Positions 63,837-64,000 of a stretch of 64,000 nucleotides of DNA are shown one piece after another. Origin of the DNA: APNM01 sp040361335. GTDB taxonomy: Bacteria > Pseudomonadota > Gammaproteobacteria > Nevskiales > Salinisphaeraceae. The notes under the pieces are model-generated. The model had not been told where the DNA came from. It ran no database searches and saw only the letters and a program-made list of their open reading frames with translations. The stretch covers positions 248,001-312,000 of the forward strand of contig NZ_APNM01000001.1 of NCBI RefSeq assembly GCF_040361335.1. Reading direction: 5' to 3'. Numbering within the stretch: position 1 is the stretch's first letter; every line of letters begins with the position of its first letter. Position numbers and translations under genes: made by a program.

Positions 63837-64000
63837 ATGACCACCGAGACCCTGGGTTTGCCGGAGACCGTGCTGACCTACCTGCGCGACGTGTCCCTGC
63901 GGGAGCCGGACCTGCTGCGCGAACTGCGCGCGGAGACCGCGAAGCGCGCCGACGCCCGCATGCAGATCGCCCCGGAGCAGGGTCAGTTCCTGGCGCTGCT
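63837..64000 (+). CDS. class I SAM-dependent O-methyltransferase, N-terminal fragment
   Basis: Only the first 54 codons are inside the window. TLGLPETVLTYLRDVSLREP and MQIAPEQGQFLALL match the N-terminus of caffeoyl-CoA-type O-methyltransferases (family 3), which next carry a Rossmann SAM motif not visible here. GGAG precedes the ATG at 63837. Confidence 0.8.
   Translation, partial: MTTETLGLPETVLTYLRDVSLREPDLLRELRAETAKRADARMQIAPEQGQFLAL

Overview
The window is about 69% GC, dense housekeeping sequence from a single bacterial chromosome. Gene content and order point to a gammaproteobacterium, most like Chromatiales/Ectothiorhodospiraceae relatives: mrcA divergent from pilMNOPQ; rph-rdgB-hemW; yicC-gmk-rpoZ-spoT-ridA-recG; comF divergent from bioBFH-D; an aa3/caa3 oxidase cluster with DUF2244, Cox11 and SURF1; ftsY-ftsE-ftsX-rpoH; typA; opgD. 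The placement is an inference from synteny and base composition. I see no rRNA, tRNA, CRISPR array, prophage or transposase gene.

Layout. 1-6.1 kb (minus): type IV pilus assembly operon pilMNOPQ, then an Ig-repeat lipoprotein cut by the window edge. 6.4-11.3 kb (plus): PBP1A, a small nucleotidyltransferase-like protein, an MFS exporter and a universal stress protein. 11.5-18.9 kb (minus): citrate synthase with malic enzyme, an M48 lipoprotein protease, a Cys-rich CPXCG protein, HemW, RdgB and RNase PH. 19.1-26.2 kb (plus): YicC, Gmk, RpoZ, SpoT, RidA and RecG, covering RNA quality, nucleotide supply, (p)ppGpp and replication repair. 26.9-28.8 kb (minus): CorA and ComF. 28.9-32.8 kb (plus): biotin synthesis bioB-F-H-D without bioC. 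32.9-41.5 kb (mostly plus): cytochrome c oxidase structural and assembly genes, ending with heme A synthesis (ctaA, ctaB). 41.6-46.1 kb: a lytic transglycosylase and the sulfite reductase genes cysJI. 46.4-54 kb (minus): TrkH/TrkA potassium uptake, an SDR, a DJ-1/PfpI protein, TypA and OpgD. 54-57.8 kb (minus): RpoH, FtsX, FtsE, FtsY. 57.9-62.6 kb (minus): a DedA-PAP2-LssY membrane protein, HemL, ThiE, ThiD. 63-64 kb: CpdA and a divergent O-methyltransferase fragment.

The most unusual content is between the genes. About twenty intergenic elements fall into four families with one architecture: two inverted arms, each a degenerate short tandem repeat, around a variable and often AT-rich loop. 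Family A has ACAGAG arms (7 elements), family B CGCAGATT arms (6), family C AATCACGAATCAC arms (5) and family D GTTTCCGG arms (2). Their borders lie at or within a few bases of stop and start codons, often supply the stop codon, and in two genes (rdgB, bioH) encode the C-terminal tail. Family B also forms a tandem array of composite units of roughly 183 bp, and one B element is interrupted by a perfect 25-bp REP-like palindrome. A separate 140-bp MITE-like element sits between gmk and rpoZ.

High GC content produces very long open frames opposite or beside real genes; these were left out.
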